Shown piece after piece: positions 43,377 to 53,070 of a stretch of 64,000 bases of DNA. Made by a program: the position numbers and the translations under genes. Every line of letters starts with the position of its first letter. Within the stretch, counting starts at the first letter, position 1. Source of the DNA: an uncultured Alphaproteobacteria bacterium (GTDB lineage Bacteria; Pseudomonadota; Alphaproteobacteria; Rhodobacterales; Rhodobacteraceae); NCBI GenBank assembly GCA_902580265.1, contig CACHJY010000002.1:1-64000 (forward strand), given 5' to 3'. The notes under the pieces are model-generated. The model had not been told where the DNA came from, did not search any database, and saw only the letters and a program-made list of their open reading frames with translations.

Positions 43377-45776
43377 ATGACCGATAGCGAAAATAGAGAC
43401 AATAAACCCAAAGTGATGGGGCTTAAAAGCGGGACTAATACGGTTCGCCAAAGCTTCTCGCATGGTAGATCCAAATCAGTAGTCGTAGAAACAAAAAAGA
43501 AAAAACTTCTAATTTCAAAAAAAGGTCCAGTAGTCGAAGGGAACAATAAAAATTTGGTTGCCAAAATTGAAACCAATGAAAATGAAGAAATACTTAGGCG
43601 AAAAAAGGCTATAGAGGCCTCTAAAGCAGAAGAAAAAAAGTTGATGGGGCAAAATGAGCTAAATCAACGATCTCAAGAAAAAGAGCCGAAGCAAGTAGAA
43701 GCTAAAGATAAAATAAAAAGCACCGACACCTTGAATTTAGAAAAAACCGATTTAGCTGGACCAAAAAAGAGAACAAAAAACGAAAGCGGTCAGAAAACAT
43801 CCTATGACAGCAAAACAAAAGGTAACGAGGAAAAGCCGAATTTTAAATCAACCAAGTTAAACGAAAACAAGAGGAGGTCTGGTAAAATTACTATAACACA
43901 GGCCTTGGGAGATGATGGGGGTCGTCAACGATCGATAGCTTCTCTAAGAAGAAGACAAGAAAAAGAAAAGCGACAAATGTTAGAAAGCTCCTTGGAAAGA
44001 GAGAAAATTATACGCGATGTTCAAATTCCGGATACTCCTCTCACCGTACAAGAGCTCGCCAACAGAATGGCAGAAAGATCTGCTGATTTAGTAAAAAAGC
44101 TCATGACAAATGGTATAATGGTTACAAAAAACCAAGCTATAGATATAGATACCGCTACTTTATTGGTTGAGGAGTTTGGTCACCACGCGATAAGGGTGTC
44201 AGATGCAGATGTAGAAGACGTAATAATTAATATCGACGATAATAACGAAGAGGGTAAATCTCCAAGACCTCCCGTTGTTACAATAATGGGTCATGTCGAT
44301 CATGGTAAGACTACATTGCTAGATTCTCTCAGAAAGACAAATATAGTTTCTAACGAAGCTGGAGGTATAACTCAACATATAGGTGCATATCAAATAACCG
44401 CAGATAAAAACCAAAAACTGACATTCCTAGATACCCCAGGACATGAAGCATTTAGTACTATGAGATCTAGAGGAGCAACAATCACAGATATTGTAGTATT
44501 AGTTGTTGCTGCAGATGACAGTGTAAAGCCTCAGACAATTGAAGCAATAAATCACGCCAAGGAAGCGAAGGTTCCGATCATTGTAGCAATAAATAAAATG
44601 GACAAACAGGGGTCTGACCCAAATAAAGTGAGGACAGAGCTTTTGCAACATGGAATAATTGTTGAAAGTATGTCCGGAGATGTTCTTGAAGCAGAGATAT
44701 CCGCAACAAATGGAACTGGTCTTGAGAAATTGCTTGAAAACATAACCTTACAATCTGAGTTGTTGGAACTTAGGTCAAATGAAAAAAGACCGGCGGAGGG
44801 AACAGTGGTTGAAGCAAAGCTTGATATGGGTCGAGGTCCCGTGGCTACCGTTTTAGTTCAAAAAGGTACTTTAAAAAAGGGTGATATTTTTGTAGTCGGA
44901 CAACAATGGGGTAAGGTTAGAGCTCTTTTCAATGATAAAAAAGAAAAAATTGATTTTGCCTTACCTTCAACACCTGTAGAAGTATTAGGCTTAAATGGAA
45001 CCCCTGAAGCCGGAGATATACTTAATGTTTTGCCAAGTGAAGCTAAGGCACGGGAGATTTCTACATACAGAGAACAAAATATAAAAAACAAAAAAAATAC
45101 CATAGGGATGGGCTCTTCACTTGATCAGTTGTTGGCTAAAGCTAAGGAAGACGAGCAGTTATCTTTTCTTCCGATAATTGTTAAAAGTGACGTTAGGGGA
45201 TCTGGTGAGGCTATTGTCCAGGCTATGGAAAAAATAAAAAGTGACGAGGTCGAGGTTAGGGTTGTTCATTCAGGAGTAGGGGCTATAACAGAAAGTGACA
45301 TTACCTTGGCATTGTCATCTAATTCTATAATTATCGGGTTTAATGTAAGAACAAATACCGCTGCAAGAGAAAGTGCATCCCAGAAAAAAATTGATATAAG
45401 ATATTATTCGGTAATATATGATCTTGTAGACGACATAACTAAGGCCGCAGAGGGGCTACTCTCACCTGAAATAAGAGAAACATTTATAGGTTATGCAAAA
45501 ATACAAGAAGTTTTCAAAATAACGGGAGTTGGAAAGATTGCCGGTTGCTTAGTAACGGAGGGGCACGCAAAAAGGGATGTTGGTGTTCGTCTTTTAAGGG
45601 AAGATGTGGTTATCCATACAGGAAAACTAAAAACACTTAAGAGATTTAAAGATGAAGTAAAGGAAGTGCAGTCTGGGCAGGAGTGCGGAATGGCTTTTGA
45701 GGCATATGAAGATATAAGAAAAGACGATGTCATAGAAATTTTTACAACTCAGGAAGTGGCAAGGACATTAAACTGA
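43377..45776 (+). CDS. infB: Translation initiation factor IF-2
   Basis: About 799 residues. A low-complexity Lys/Glu-rich N-terminal region (to about 200), then the IF2N domain ([23 protein letters not shown]), the G domain with [17 protein letters not shown] and NKMD, and C-terminal domains II-IV. It brings initiator tRNA to the 30S subunit. Usual partners rbfA and truB do not follow; hslV comes next. Start ATG 43377 preferred over GTG 43368. Confidence 0.95.
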   Translation: MTDSENRDNKPKVMGLKSGTNTVRQSFSHGRSKSVVVETKKKKLLISKKGPVVEGNNKNLVAKIETNENEEILRRKKAIEASKAEEKKLMGQNELNQRSQEKEPKQVEAKDKIKSTDTLNLEKTDLAGPKKRTKNESGQKTSYDSKTKGNEEKPNFKSTKLNENKRRSGKITITQALGDDGGRQRSIASLRRRQEKEKRQMLESSLEREKIIRDVQIPDTPLTVQELANRMAERSADLVKKLMTNGIMVTKNQAIDIDTATLLVEEFGHHAIRVSDADVEDVIINIDDNNEEGKSPRPPVVTIMGHVDHGKTTLLDSLRKTNIVSNEAGGITQHIGAYQITADKNQKLTFLDTPGHEAFSTMRSRGATITDIVVLVVAADDSVKPQTIEAINHAKEAKVPIIVAINKMDKQGSDPNKVRTELLQHGIIVESMSGDVLEAEISATNGTGLEKLLENITLQSELLELRSNEKRPAEGTVVEAKLDMGRGPVATVLVQKGTLKKGDIFVVGQQWGKVRALFNDKKEKIDFALPSTPVEVLGLNGTPEAGDILNVLPSEAKAREISTYREQNIKNKKNTIGMGSSLDQLLAKAKEDEQLSFLPIIVKSDVRGSGEAIVQAMEKIKSDEVEVRVVHSGVGAITESDITLALSSNSIIIGFNVRTNTAARESASQKKIDIRYYSVIYDLVDDITKAAEGLLSPEIRETFIGYAKIQEVFKITGVGKIAGCLVTEGHAKRDVGVRLLREDVVIHTGKLKTLKRFKDEVKEVQSGQECGMAFEAYEDIRKDDVIEIFTTQEVARTLN

Positions 45777-45783
45777 TTTAAAT

Positions 45784-46329
45784 ATGAATAATATGCATGG
45801 AACAACTATAGTTGGCGTTAGAAAAAGCGGAAGTGTAACAATTGCAGGCGATGGTCAAGTCAGTTTGGGTAACGCAATAATAAAAGGCACTGCACAGAAA
45901 ATTAGGTCTATAAAAAATGAAGGTTATGAAGTCATCGCTGGTTTTGCGGGATCAACTGCTGACGCTTTTACTCTTATTGAAAGACTAGAAGAGAAACTTG
46001 AAAAGTATCCTGGCCAATTATCGAAAGCTTCAGTAGAGCTTGCGAAGAATTGGAGAACTGATAAGTATTTAAGAAATTTAGAGGCCATGATGATAGTTTC
46101 TGATGGGGCTGAATTATTTATAATAACTGGTTCTGGTGATGTATTAGAGCCTGAAAACAACATAGCATCTGTTGGTTCTGGCGGAAACTTTGCTTTGGCT
46201 GCGGCGAGAGCTTTGTACGACGGCAAAAAGAGTTCAGAGGAAATTGCTATAAGGGCGATTAATATTGCTTCAGAAATATGTGTTTACACCAACGACAAGG
46301 TAAGACACTTAACTTTAAATTCGAATTAG
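45784..46329 (+). CDS. hslV: ATP-dependent protease subunit HslV
   Basis: Proteasome-like peptidase, about 178-181 residues. The mature N-terminal Thr lies in [21 protein letters not shown], so the propeptide is MHG (ATG 45793) or MNNMHG (ATG 45784). [33 protein letters not shown] is the family core. It forms the chamber capped by HslU, whose gene follows after 1 base. Confidence 0.95.
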   Translation: MNNMHGTTIVGVRKSGSVTIAGDGQVSLGNAIIKGTAQKIRSIKNEGYEVIAGFAGSTADAFTLIERLEEKLEKYPGQLSKASVELAKNWRTDKYLRNLEAMMIVSDGAELFIITGSGDVLEPENNIASVGSGGNFALAAARALYDGKKSSEEIAIRAINIASEICVYTNDKVRHLTLNSN

Positions 46330-46330
46330 T

Positions 46331-47641
46331 ATGTTTAATAATCTAACCCCAAAACAAATAGTAAAAGAACTCGATAGATTCATAATAGGTCAAGAAGAGG
46401 CTAAAAAATCCGTGGCAATTGCATTGAGAAATCGTTGGAGGTACCAACAACTTACTGGTAATATAAAAGACGAAATATACCCTAAAAACTTACTTATGAT
46501 TGGACCCACGGGCGTTGGAAAAACAGAAATTTCCAGGCGCTTGTCTAAATTAGCTAAAGCACCTTTTTTAAAAGTAGAGGCTACAAAATTTACAGAAGTA
46601 GGGTACGTGGGTAGAGATGTTGAGCAAATAGTTAGAGATCTCTTAGAAAACGCGATTATTCTAGCAAAACAGGAGATGAGTAAGTCTTTTTATGAAAAAG
46701 CAAAAATCGAAGCAGAAAACATGGTGTTGAAATATTTCGCTGGAGATGAAGCAAGAGAATCAACAAAAGAGTCATTTAGAACGAAGTTGAGAGATGGTCT
46801 TTTAGATGAAAAAGAAATAGAAATAGAGGTCCTTGAGAAAAACAATCCTCTTCCTATGATAGACCTTCCCGGATCTACAGGTGGTTCAATGGGCGTAATG
46901 AATATAAGTGATATTTTTGGGAAAAATTTTGGTTCAATTAAGAAAAAGAAAAAAATAAAGGTTAGGGAAAGTCATAAAATACTGATTGATCAGGAAATGG
47001 AAAAGCTTCTGGATAACGAAATTATACAAAAGGAGGCAAAAAAAAGAGTGGAGCAAAGCGGTATAGTTTTTATAGATGAAATAGATAAAGTGTGTACTAA
47101 CTCTGGGTCAAAATCTGCAGAAGTGAGTCGTGAAGGGGTTCAGCGCGATTTACTTCCACTGATTGAGGGCACCGTTGTATCTACCAAATATGGTCCAATC
47201 AAAACAGATCAAATTCTTTTTATTTGCTCAGGGGCTTTCCATTTGTCAAAACCATCTGATCTTCTCCCAGAGTTACAAGGACGTCTTCCTATAAGAGTAC
47301 AACTAAGCCCACTAAAAAAAGAACATTTTAAAAAAATATTAACTGATACTGATAACAGCCTCACTAAACAATATATTGAGTTAATAAAAACCGAAGGGGT
47401 AGAGTTGGTTTTTGATGATAGTGGTATTGAAAAGATTTGCTCCTTGGCCGAGGACGTAAATTTTAATATTGAAAATATTGGTGCGAGAAGACTTCATACA
47501 ATCTTGGAGAAGGTACTAGAAAATATTAGTTTCAATGCACCTGATTTAAAGGGGAAAAGAGTAGTGATCGACGAAAAAGTTGTTGAAAAACATGTTGGTA
47601 ATCTGTCTAAAACTTCAGATTTAAGAAAATATGTTCTTTGA
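46331..47641 (+). CDS. hslU: ATP-dependent protease ATPase subunit HslU
   Basis: AAA+ unfoldase of 436 residues. [24 protein letters not shown] start; Walker [21 protein letters not shown]; Walker [10 protein letters not shown]; sensor in [13 protein letters not shown]-terminal LRKYVL tail that docks in HslV. Its 3' end overlaps that of smr on the other strand by 21 bases. Confidence 0.95.
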   Translation: MFNNLTPKQIVKELDRFIIGQEEAKKSVAIALRNRWRYQQLTGNIKDEIYPKNLLMIGPTGVGKTEISRRLSKLAKAPFLKVEATKFTEVGYVGRDVEQIVRDLLENAIILAKQEMSKSFYEKAKIEAENMVLKYFAGDEARESTKESFRTKLRDGLLDEKEIEIEVLEKNNPLPMIDLPGSTGGSMGVMNISDIFGKNFGSIKKKKKIKVRESHKILIDQEMEKLLDNEIIQKEAKKRVEQSGIVFIDEIDKVCTNSGSKSAEVSREGVQRDLLPLIEGTVVSTKYGPIKTDQILFICSGAFHLSKPSDLLPELQGRLPIRVQLSPLKKEHFKKILTDTDNSLTKQYIELIKTEGVELVFDDSGIEKICSLAEDVNFNIENIGARRLHTILEKVLENISFNAPDLKGKRVVIDEKVVEKHVGNLSKTSDLRKYVL

Positions 47642-48213
47642 TTTTCTAAGGAAAAAATAGTACGCTCCTCCTCCTCCATGCTTTTCTAGCGCCCTTGAAA
47701 TGTACTGCACTTTATCACGATAAAAACCATCTGAAAGCCACTTTTTAATCTCGCTTTTTATTGTATGGGTCTTTCCGAAAATGTTTGGTTTTGAGTTCCT
47801 GCCCTTTCCAGTGATAATTAGTAGAAACCGCCTATTAAGACGGAAGCTTTCCCCGACAAAGAGTTGCAACCTTTCTTCCGCTTCTTTAAGAGAAAGTCCA
47901 TGGAGATCAATTATTCCTTCAATGTTAATCTTTCCACTTTTTATTCGTTGTAACTTGTTCTTCTCTATATCTATTTGAGGAGAAACCGAATTAGCTAAAT
48001 ACTTTAAATTAGAATTTTTTAAATTAGCACCTCTCTTGATATTTGGATTAGGATGAGAAGGTGTTTCTTCCGGAGTAAAAGTCTTCTTGTATTTTAGATT
48101 ATTTGCTTCAGTATAATTATCACTTGAATTTTTTTTTTTATGTTGTTCTTAACAACAAAATCTTCCCAAAAAACCTGGTCACTACTTTTTTTTCTACTTG
48201 TATCTTTTTTCAT
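47621..48213 (-). pseudogene. smr: Smr-domain protein with apparent frameshift at an A11 run
   Basis: Two frames join to one Smr (MutS2 C-terminal nuclease-like) protein of about 197 residues. The first starts at ATG 48213, overlapping the tim44 stop (ATGA), and reads MKKDTSRKKSSDQVFWEDFV to an A11 run (48129-48139 on the plus strand as T11). The Smr domain is in the next frame: IDLHGLSLKEAEERL, FLLIITGKGR, ALEKHGGGGAYYFFLRK. One extra A would restore the frame. It may be a sequencing error, a real mutation, or a gene decoded by slippage; the good Smr domain and the coupling argue that it is still in use. Confidence 0.75.
48129..48157 (-). other. Hairpin followed by A11 run inside smr (possible slippage site)
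   Basis: On the transcript strand a 7 bp stem (TGTTGTT, loop AAG, AACAACA; plus-strand 48141-48157) is followed after one T by eleven A residues (48139-48129). The frame change needed for the Smr domain falls exactly in this run. Confidence 0.65.
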
Positions 48214-48863
48214 AGAGTGGACTTCAGAAGCCACATCGGGCTTTTTTCGGAAAGGTTTTTAGTGAATACCCAAGTGTCTTTTTGTTTCTTTATCTCATCT
48301 GGATGACCTTCTATCACAGTTCCTTTACTATCTTTTACTACAGTGGTTATCTCAGATTTAAACGATAGAGTAATATCAGCGATTTTTGTTTTTTGGCTAA
48401 ATGCAGCATCTATTACCCTTATATCTCTCATTCCAATAAACTGTGCATCAACTATAAAACCATCTTTTTTTCTTTTTTCTATAACCGACCTGAAACTTTT
48501 TAATACCTTTTTTTCCAATAGGGTTTCTAATTTTGCCATATCTCCTTTTTCAAAGGCCATTAGTATTATTTCATATGCCATCTTAGCGCCTGAAACAAAT
48601 TTGTTGACACTGAAGTCGTTATCAAATTCCTTAATCTCTCTGAATACTGTAGCGCTTCGACTGTTTTCTTCTACATAATCAAAAATATCATCGTCTTGAT
48701 TAGGTTTACTTTGCTCTTCTATCACAGTAGAAGTTGTTATTGCTTCGCTAGATTCCTTTATCCCTTTTAATGTCTTTTCGAAACCATCTCTAGATCCTAA
48801 CACTGCTCTCAAGCGCCAAAAAAGAAATATCGCAACGGCTGCTAGTATAAATATTTGTAACAT
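48210..48863 (-). CDS. Tim44-like domain protein (TimA)
   Basis: 217 residues: one N-terminal membrane helix (about 2-18), a linker, and a Tim44-like domain (about 85-217) with FVSGAKMAYEIILMAFEKGDMAKLETLL and the end WVFTKNLSEKSPMWLL. The alphaproteobacterial relative of the mitochondrial import-motor anchor. It lies opposite secB and is coupled to smr, the normal arrangement except that fxsA and mltA are absent. Confidence 0.88.
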   Translation of the reverse strand: MLQIFILAAVAIFLFWRLRAVLGSRDGFEKTLKGIKESSEAITTSTVIEEQSKPNQDDDIFDYVEENSRSATVFREIKEFDNDFSVNKFVSGAKMAYEIILMAFEKGDMAKLETLLEKKVLKSFRSVIEKRKKDGFIVDAQFIGMRDIRVIDAAFSQKTKIADITLSFKSEITTVVKDSKGTVIEGHPDEIKKQKDTWVFTKNLSEKSPMWLLKSTL

Positions 48864-49003
48864 TATTACTGGTCCAATTCTCGTCTCTATTTCTACGAAA
48901 AGAAAAATATATTAATTAAAATAATATATAAGATTTAATTTTATTGTTTCCACTTGTAAGATGGAGTATATAGTCCTCTACGATAAATAAAAGTAAAAAT
49001 CAT

Positions 49004-49489
49004 ATGTCTTCAAAACAAATAAATTCCGATGAATTAGGTAATTATGTTGAAAATCTACTTTTTAATCACGACATAGAGATTATTTCACAGTTCGTAAAAG
49101 ATATGTCTTTTGAGAAAAAAGAGGATTTTGCCTTTTTCTTAGAAGAAGATTTTAAAGGAAAAACAGATTTTTCCCTTAATATAGAGGTGCAAAACAAGCA
49201 ACGAGGACGAGATAAAAACCTTATAATAGTATCCCTCATCATAAATTTGGATGCTAAAATCGAAAACAAAACAGCTTTTATATTGGAAATGACTTACTGC
49301 GGTTTTTTCAAATTTCCAAATGTAAACGAAGAGATACTTAAAAAACAAATACAGGTCGAATGTCCGAAAATGCTTTTTCCTTATATAAGAAGGATAATTT
49401 CTTCCACAATGATTGAGAGTGGCATGCCCAACATTGACATAAAAAACATAAACTTTTTCGATTTATATAAATCTAATAAAAAAAATTAA
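49004..49489 (+). CDS. secB: Protein-export chaperone SecB
   Basis: 161 residues, somewhat diverged from the family but with a clear end: ECPKMLFPYIRRIISSTMIESGMPN (consensus ECPxxLFPFARxxI) and the Val/Ile-rich strand ENKTAFILEMTYCGFFKFPNV. SecB keeps precursors unfolded for SecA. The position between tim44 and dnaQ supports the call. It ends 4 bases into the dnaQ end. Confidence 0.87.
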   Translation: MSSKQINSDELGNYVENLLFNHDIEIISQFVKDMSFEKKEDFAFFLEEDFKGKTDFSLNIEVQNKQRGRDKNLIIVSLIINLDAKIENKTAFILEMTYCGFFKFPNVNEEILKKQIQVECPKMLFPYIRRIISSTMIESGMPNIDIKNINFFDLYKSNKKN

Positions 49490-50211
49490 TTCCACAGATT
49501 TTTCTCTATTTCAGAAATAAATTCCCTATGGAGTACAATTTCTTTTTGAGACAACCTATTTCGGGCTAAAGGATGTTTTCTAACAAAGCTCTTTTTTTCT
49601 CCCGGCTTTTTTTGGATAACTTCGGTTTCATAACTGTGTTGTGAAAATTGAAAGCCTGGCTGTTTTCCTCCTGCCAACTCTAGGTAAACCTCCGACAGTA
49701 TCTCGCTATCAATAAGCGCTCCATGCTTTCCTTTTCTTTTATTATTGATACCAAACTTTGTACATAAAGAATCTAGTGATACTGATTTACCGGGGTATAA
49801 GTTCTTTGCTATCTCCAAGGTATCAATTACATTTTCGTCTTTTATTTTTTTGTATGGCAACCTCTTATATATCTCATAGTTGTTATTTTCGAGAATCTGT
49901 ATTTCATGGTTTATAAAGCCAACATCAAACTTTGCATTATGTATAACGAGTTTAGATTGGCCGACGAAGGTTATTAAGCTCTCAATTATTTCAAAAAAAA
50001 AGGGTTTGTCTGACAAGAAATCTACAGATAAACCATGAACCTTAAATGAATCTTCTGACATTTCTCCCTCAATCATTGGGTTCAAATAGGTATGGAATGT
50101 ATTTCCCGTAGGAATATGATTTATAAGTTCTATAGCTCCGATCTCTACAATCCGATCTCCCCTTTCTGGGTTAAGACCTGTAGTTTCGGTATCTAGAACA
50201 ACTTCTCTCAT
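49486..50211 (-). CDS. dnaQ: DNA polymerase III epsilon subunit (3'-5' exonuclease)
   Basis: Proofreading exonuclease, 241 residues, DEDDh type. Exo I is VVLDTETTGLNPERGDRIVEIGAIEL; Exo II is LVIHNAKFDVGFINHE; Exo III is GKHGALIDSEILSEVYLEL with the catalytic His and Asp. Forms an operon aroE-coaE-dnaQ running leftwards from the putative origin; 1 base separates it from coaE. Confidence 0.94.
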   Translation of the reverse strand: MREVVLDTETTGLNPERGDRIVEIGAIELINHIPTGNTFHTYLNPMIEGEMSEDSFKVHGLSVDFLSDKPFFFEIIESLITFVGQSKLVIHNAKFDVGFINHEIQILENNNYEIYKRLPYKKIKDENVIDTLEIAKNLYPGKSVSLDSLCTKFGINNKRKGKHGALIDSEILSEVYLELAGGKQPGFQFSQHSYETEVIQKKPGEKKSFVRKHPLARNRLSQKEIVLHREFISEIEKNLWN

Positions 50212-50212
50212 G

Positions 50213-50818
50213 TTATCTAATACATCCTTTTAATTTATCATGTATTTGTAAAACATTTTTTTTTGTATCTGATAAGCTTTTGTCTGTATCTATTAGAAAG
50301 TCAGCCTTTTTTATCTTTTCTTTTTCATTCAGTTGGTTTCGTTTAATTAGCTCAAAATCTTCCTCTGTTATATTTTTCCTTCTTAACACTCTATTCTTTT
50401 GTGTAGACTCTGAAGCGGTTACAACGATAACAGCATCGAAGTTTTTTTCTTGTTGTTTTTCGAAAAGAAGAGGGATGTCAAAAACTATTAGCGGTAAATC
50501 TTCATTGGATTTTATAAAATCAACTTTCGAGCGGTCTAAAAGAGGGTGGACTATTTTTTCTATTTTTTTCAGTATATCATTGTCCTGGTGTATTAAATTT
50601 CTTAGTTTATTCTTATCAACCCCTGTTTGTGTTACCACACTAGGGTATTCCTTTGAAAAAACTTGTGTTGCAGCACCGTTTTTTTTGTATAAGTTGTTAA
50701 CTTCATTGTCTGCGCACCATACTGGGACACCAAGATCTCGAAACATATTTGATACAGTGGTTTTTCCCATGGCAATAGAGCCTGTTAATCCGAGGATAAA
50801 TCTTTGTTTTTTATTCAA
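50213..50818 (-). CDS. coaE: Dephospho-CoA kinase
   Basis: Last enzyme of CoA synthesis, 201 residues. Walker A in LGLTGSIAMGKTTVSNMF, the CoA-binding motif VWCADNEVNNLY, and the lid with RVLRRKNITEEDFELIKRNQ. Overlaps aroE by 8 bases. Confidence 0.93.
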   Translation of the reverse strand: MNKKQRFILGLTGSIAMGKTTVSNMFRDLGVPVWCADNEVNNLYKKNGAATQVFSKEYPSVVTQTGVDKNKLRNLIHQDNDILKKIEKIVHPLLDRSKVDFIKSNEDLPLIVFDIPLLFEKQQEKNFDAVIVVTASESTQKNRVLRRKNITEEDFELIKRNQLNEKEKIKKADFLIDTDKSLSDTKKNVLQIHDKLKGCIR

Positions 50819-51656
50819 TTATGAACCTTCTGATTTCATCATCGATTACGGGAGTTTTTTGAAACCAGTGTTCGAAACCAGGTACAGCCTGATTTATCAA
50901 CATTCCTATCCCACCCACTGTCCTAAGCTTTAGTTTTCTAGCCTCTTTTATAAGTTCTGTAACCAATGGATTATAGACAATATCAACCACTAATGCCGTC
51001 TTTTTAGCTCTAGTTATTGGTTGTGAAAATTCTGGTTGTCCAATCATTCCCAAAGATGTCGCGTTGATAATTATATCTGCCCTTGTAATTGTTTCAGGTG
51101 CTGCTCTCCAGTCAACTACAGATACCTTAGCACCTAAATTTTCTGATATTATCTGGGCCTTTGATCGGGTTCTATTAGTTATTCCCACTTCTTTGATACC
51201 GCTTGATATTAAAGCTGACGCTATTGCCCTAGAAGAGCCCCCAGCTCCGTATATTATTGCAGTTTTATCATAAAAATCGTAGCCTGGAATTTCATCAATT
51301 ATGTTTTGAATAAAACCGTAGCCATCTGTGTTATCAGCATGTATTTTTCCGCTTTTGCTAAAATATAATGTATTAGCAGCTCCTATTAATGCTGCTCTGT
51401 CTGTAATAGAATCTGCGAAGGAAAGTATATTAGTTTTATGTGGTATTGTTACATTAACTCCATTAAAACCAAGATCTATCAAACTTTTTACAGAAGCTTC
51501 AAGTTTCTCGGTAGTTACAGAAAATGGAATATAGAAACCATTTATTTCGTACTTTGACAACCAATAATTATGTAGTTTTGGTGATTTACTTTGGGATATT
51601 GGATGTCCAATTACTCCTGCTAAATATGGGGTGCTTTCAATTGTATTTTTATCCAT
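50811..51656 (-). CDS. aroE: Shikimate dehydrogenase
   Basis: NADP-dependent reduction of 3-dehydroshikimate, 281 residues. Substrate motif GHPISQSKSPKLHNYW, catalytic Lys in NVTIPHKTNIL, dinucleotide site IYGAGGSSRAIASAL and the end region GGIGMLINQAVPGFEHWF. First gene left of the AT-rich spacer next to hemE. Confidence 0.94.
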   Translation of the reverse strand: MDKNTIESTPYLAGVIGHPISQSKSPKLHNYWLSKYEINGFYIPFSVTTEKLEASVKSLIDLGFNGVNVTIPHKTNILSFADSITDRAALIGAANTLYFSKSGKIHADNTDGYGFIQNIIDEIPGYDFYDKTAIIYGAGGSSRAIASALISSGIKEVGITNRTRSKAQIISENLGAKVSVVDWRAAPETITRADIIINATSLGMIGQPEFSQPITRAKKTALVVDIVYNPLVTELIKEARKLKLRTVGGIGMLINQAVPGFEHWFQKTPVIDDEIRRFIIE

Positions 51657-51857
51657 ATTAGTCTGTTGATTAAACTAGAGTTATGTTAGTAACTTTGTTG
51701 CTATCTATAATAGATTAATTTTTGATATAAACTATTATTTTTTTTCAACAACTTGACCCACAAATTCGGAAATAATTTCAAAAAATTAGCGATTGTTAAA
51801 AATAAAAAATTACTTAGTTTTTTTAATGTGTTACTTAGTTACAAACCGAAATTATTT

Positions 51858-51866
51858 TGTGGATAA
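51858..51866 (-). promoter_or_regulatory. Perfect DnaA box
   Basis: TTATCCACA on the minus strand, the consensus DnaA-binding 9-mer, inside the candidate origin. Confidence 0.75.
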
Positions 51867-51920
51867 TATACCAATAATAAGAATATCCCCATTTTTTTGT
51901 GTATATACTACAAACAACTA

Positions 51921-51926
51921 TATAAT
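51921..51926 (+). promoter_or_regulatory. Probable -10 element of hemE; transcript likely leaderless
   Basis: A perfect TATAAT lies 9 bases before the hemE ATG, so transcription would begin within a few bases of the start codon. The -35 region (TTGTGT at 51897) is weak. No ribosome site precedes the ATG. Confidence 0.5.
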
Positions 51927-51935
51927 ATATATATT

Positions 51936-52970
51936 ATGAATCTGTTTTTAGAATGTGTAACCGGTAAGCCAGTTGAAAGACCTCCCGTTTGGTTCATGCG
52001 TCAAGCTGGTAGATATTTGACAGAGTATCGTGAGACTAGGAAGCAGGCTGGTTCATTTCTTGATCTCTGTTATAATTCTGATTTAGCTACCGAGGTAACA
52101 TTACAACCTATAGATAGATTCGGGTTTGATGCAGCCATTTTATTTGCTGATATTTTATTAATATTAGATGCTCTTGGTGTTGATGTTCAATTCGTCGAGG
52201 GCCAAGGACCTCAGTTAGAGCCAGTGAAAAACAGAAGAGATATACAAAGAATTGGTAACATAGGACTAATACATGAAAAATTGTTTTCCGTATACGAAAC
52301 TGTAACCAAAATAAAAAAACAACTCCCTAAAAATATTCCTTTAATTGGTTTTGCAGGAGCTCCTTGGACACTAGCCACTTATCTTATAAATGGAAAAGGA
52401 GAACAGGGATCAGTAACAGCAAAAAGGTTTTTAATTGAAAACAATAAAGAGTTCGAAGAGATCATTAAATTATTAACCGACGCCACAATAGAGTATTTGA
52501 TAATGCAAATAAAATCTGGAGCAGACGTGATAAAAATTTTTGATAGTTGGGCTGGTGCTTTAAACGCTGATATGGTTTTACGTTACTCATTAAACCCCAT
52601 AAAAAGGATAGTGACTGAAATAAAAACACAATACCCTAAAATACCATTTATTGTATTTCCAAGATCTGTAAATACTACATATAGTATTTTTTCAGGTGAA
52701 GAATGTTTTGATGTTTTGGCTATCGATCAATTCTTAGACAGAAAATGGGTAGCAAAAAAAATTCAGCCAAAGAAGATTATACAGGGAAATTTAGATCCTA
52801 TTTTTTTAACAACTCAGAGAAAAGAAATACTGGTAAGTGAACTAAAGAAGGTTACTGATGATTTTAAATCTTTCCCTTATATTTTTAATCTGGGACATGG
52901 GATAACCCCAGACGCTAAGATAGAAAACGTAGAATTAGTAGTTAATTATATAAAGGAGTTAAAATTCTAG
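51936..52970 (+). CDS. hemE: Uroporphyrinogen decarboxylase
   Basis: HemE, 344 residues, converts uroporphyrinogen III to coproporphyrinogen III. Signature RPPVWFMRQAGRYLTEYRETR at the start, FADILLILDALG, GFAGAPWTLATYLI, IFDSWAGAL and the C-terminal NLGHGITPDAK. The ATG at 51936 matches the family start; a TTG at 51897 would add 13 unlikely residues. Next to the candidate origin as in Caulobacter. Confidence 0.94.
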   Translation: MNLFLECVTGKPVERPPVWFMRQAGRYLTEYRETRKQAGSFLDLCYNSDLATEVTLQPIDRFGFDAAILFADILLILDALGVDVQFVEGQGPQLEPVKNRRDIQRIGNIGLIHEKLFSVYETVTKIKKQLPKNIPLIGFAGAPWTLATYLINGKGEQGSVTAKRFLIENNKEFEEIIKLLTDATIEYLIMQIKSGADVIKIFDSWAGALNADMVLRYSLNPIKRIVTEIKTQYPKIPFIVFPRSVNTTYSIFSGEECFDVLAIDQFLDRKWVAKKIQPKKIIQGNLDPIFLTTQRKEILVSELKKVTDDFKSFPYIFNLGHGITPDAKIENVELVVNYIKELKF

Positions 52971-52998
52971 TTTTAAAATATTAAAATTACATAAAATA

Positions 52999-53026
52999 TT
53001 GACAATAGTAAAAAAGCATTTAATAA
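52999..53026 (+). promoter_or_regulatory. Probable sigma70 promoter of rho
   Basis: Perfect TTGACA at 52999-53004 and TAATAA at 53021-53026, 16 bp apart, leaving a leader of about 38 bases before the rho ATG. Confidence 0.5.
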
Positions 53027-53070
53027 TTTCCGGAAAAATTTCCCTTCCTTAAGAAAAAATCCTTAAATTA

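Larger units (their letters stand above)
51657..51935. other. Candidate chromosomal replication origin (oriC)
   Basis: 279 bp, very AT-rich spacer between the divergent aroE and hemE. It contains a perfect DnaA box (TTATCCACA on the minus strand, 51858-51866), a one-mismatch box (minus strand, 51898-51906), a two-mismatch box TGACCCACA (51754-51762), and two copies of TTACTTAGTT exactly 21 bp apart (51810 and 51831). The stretch just before hemE (51921-51935) is pure A/T and could be an unwinding region. The origin of Caulobacter is also beside hemE. Genes on both sides point away from it, and parS-parAB lie about 4-6 kb to the right. Confidence 0.6.

Noticed and set aside
50280..50933. 217-codon plus-strand frame
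   Set aside because: Antisense to coaE and the end of aroE; no motif.
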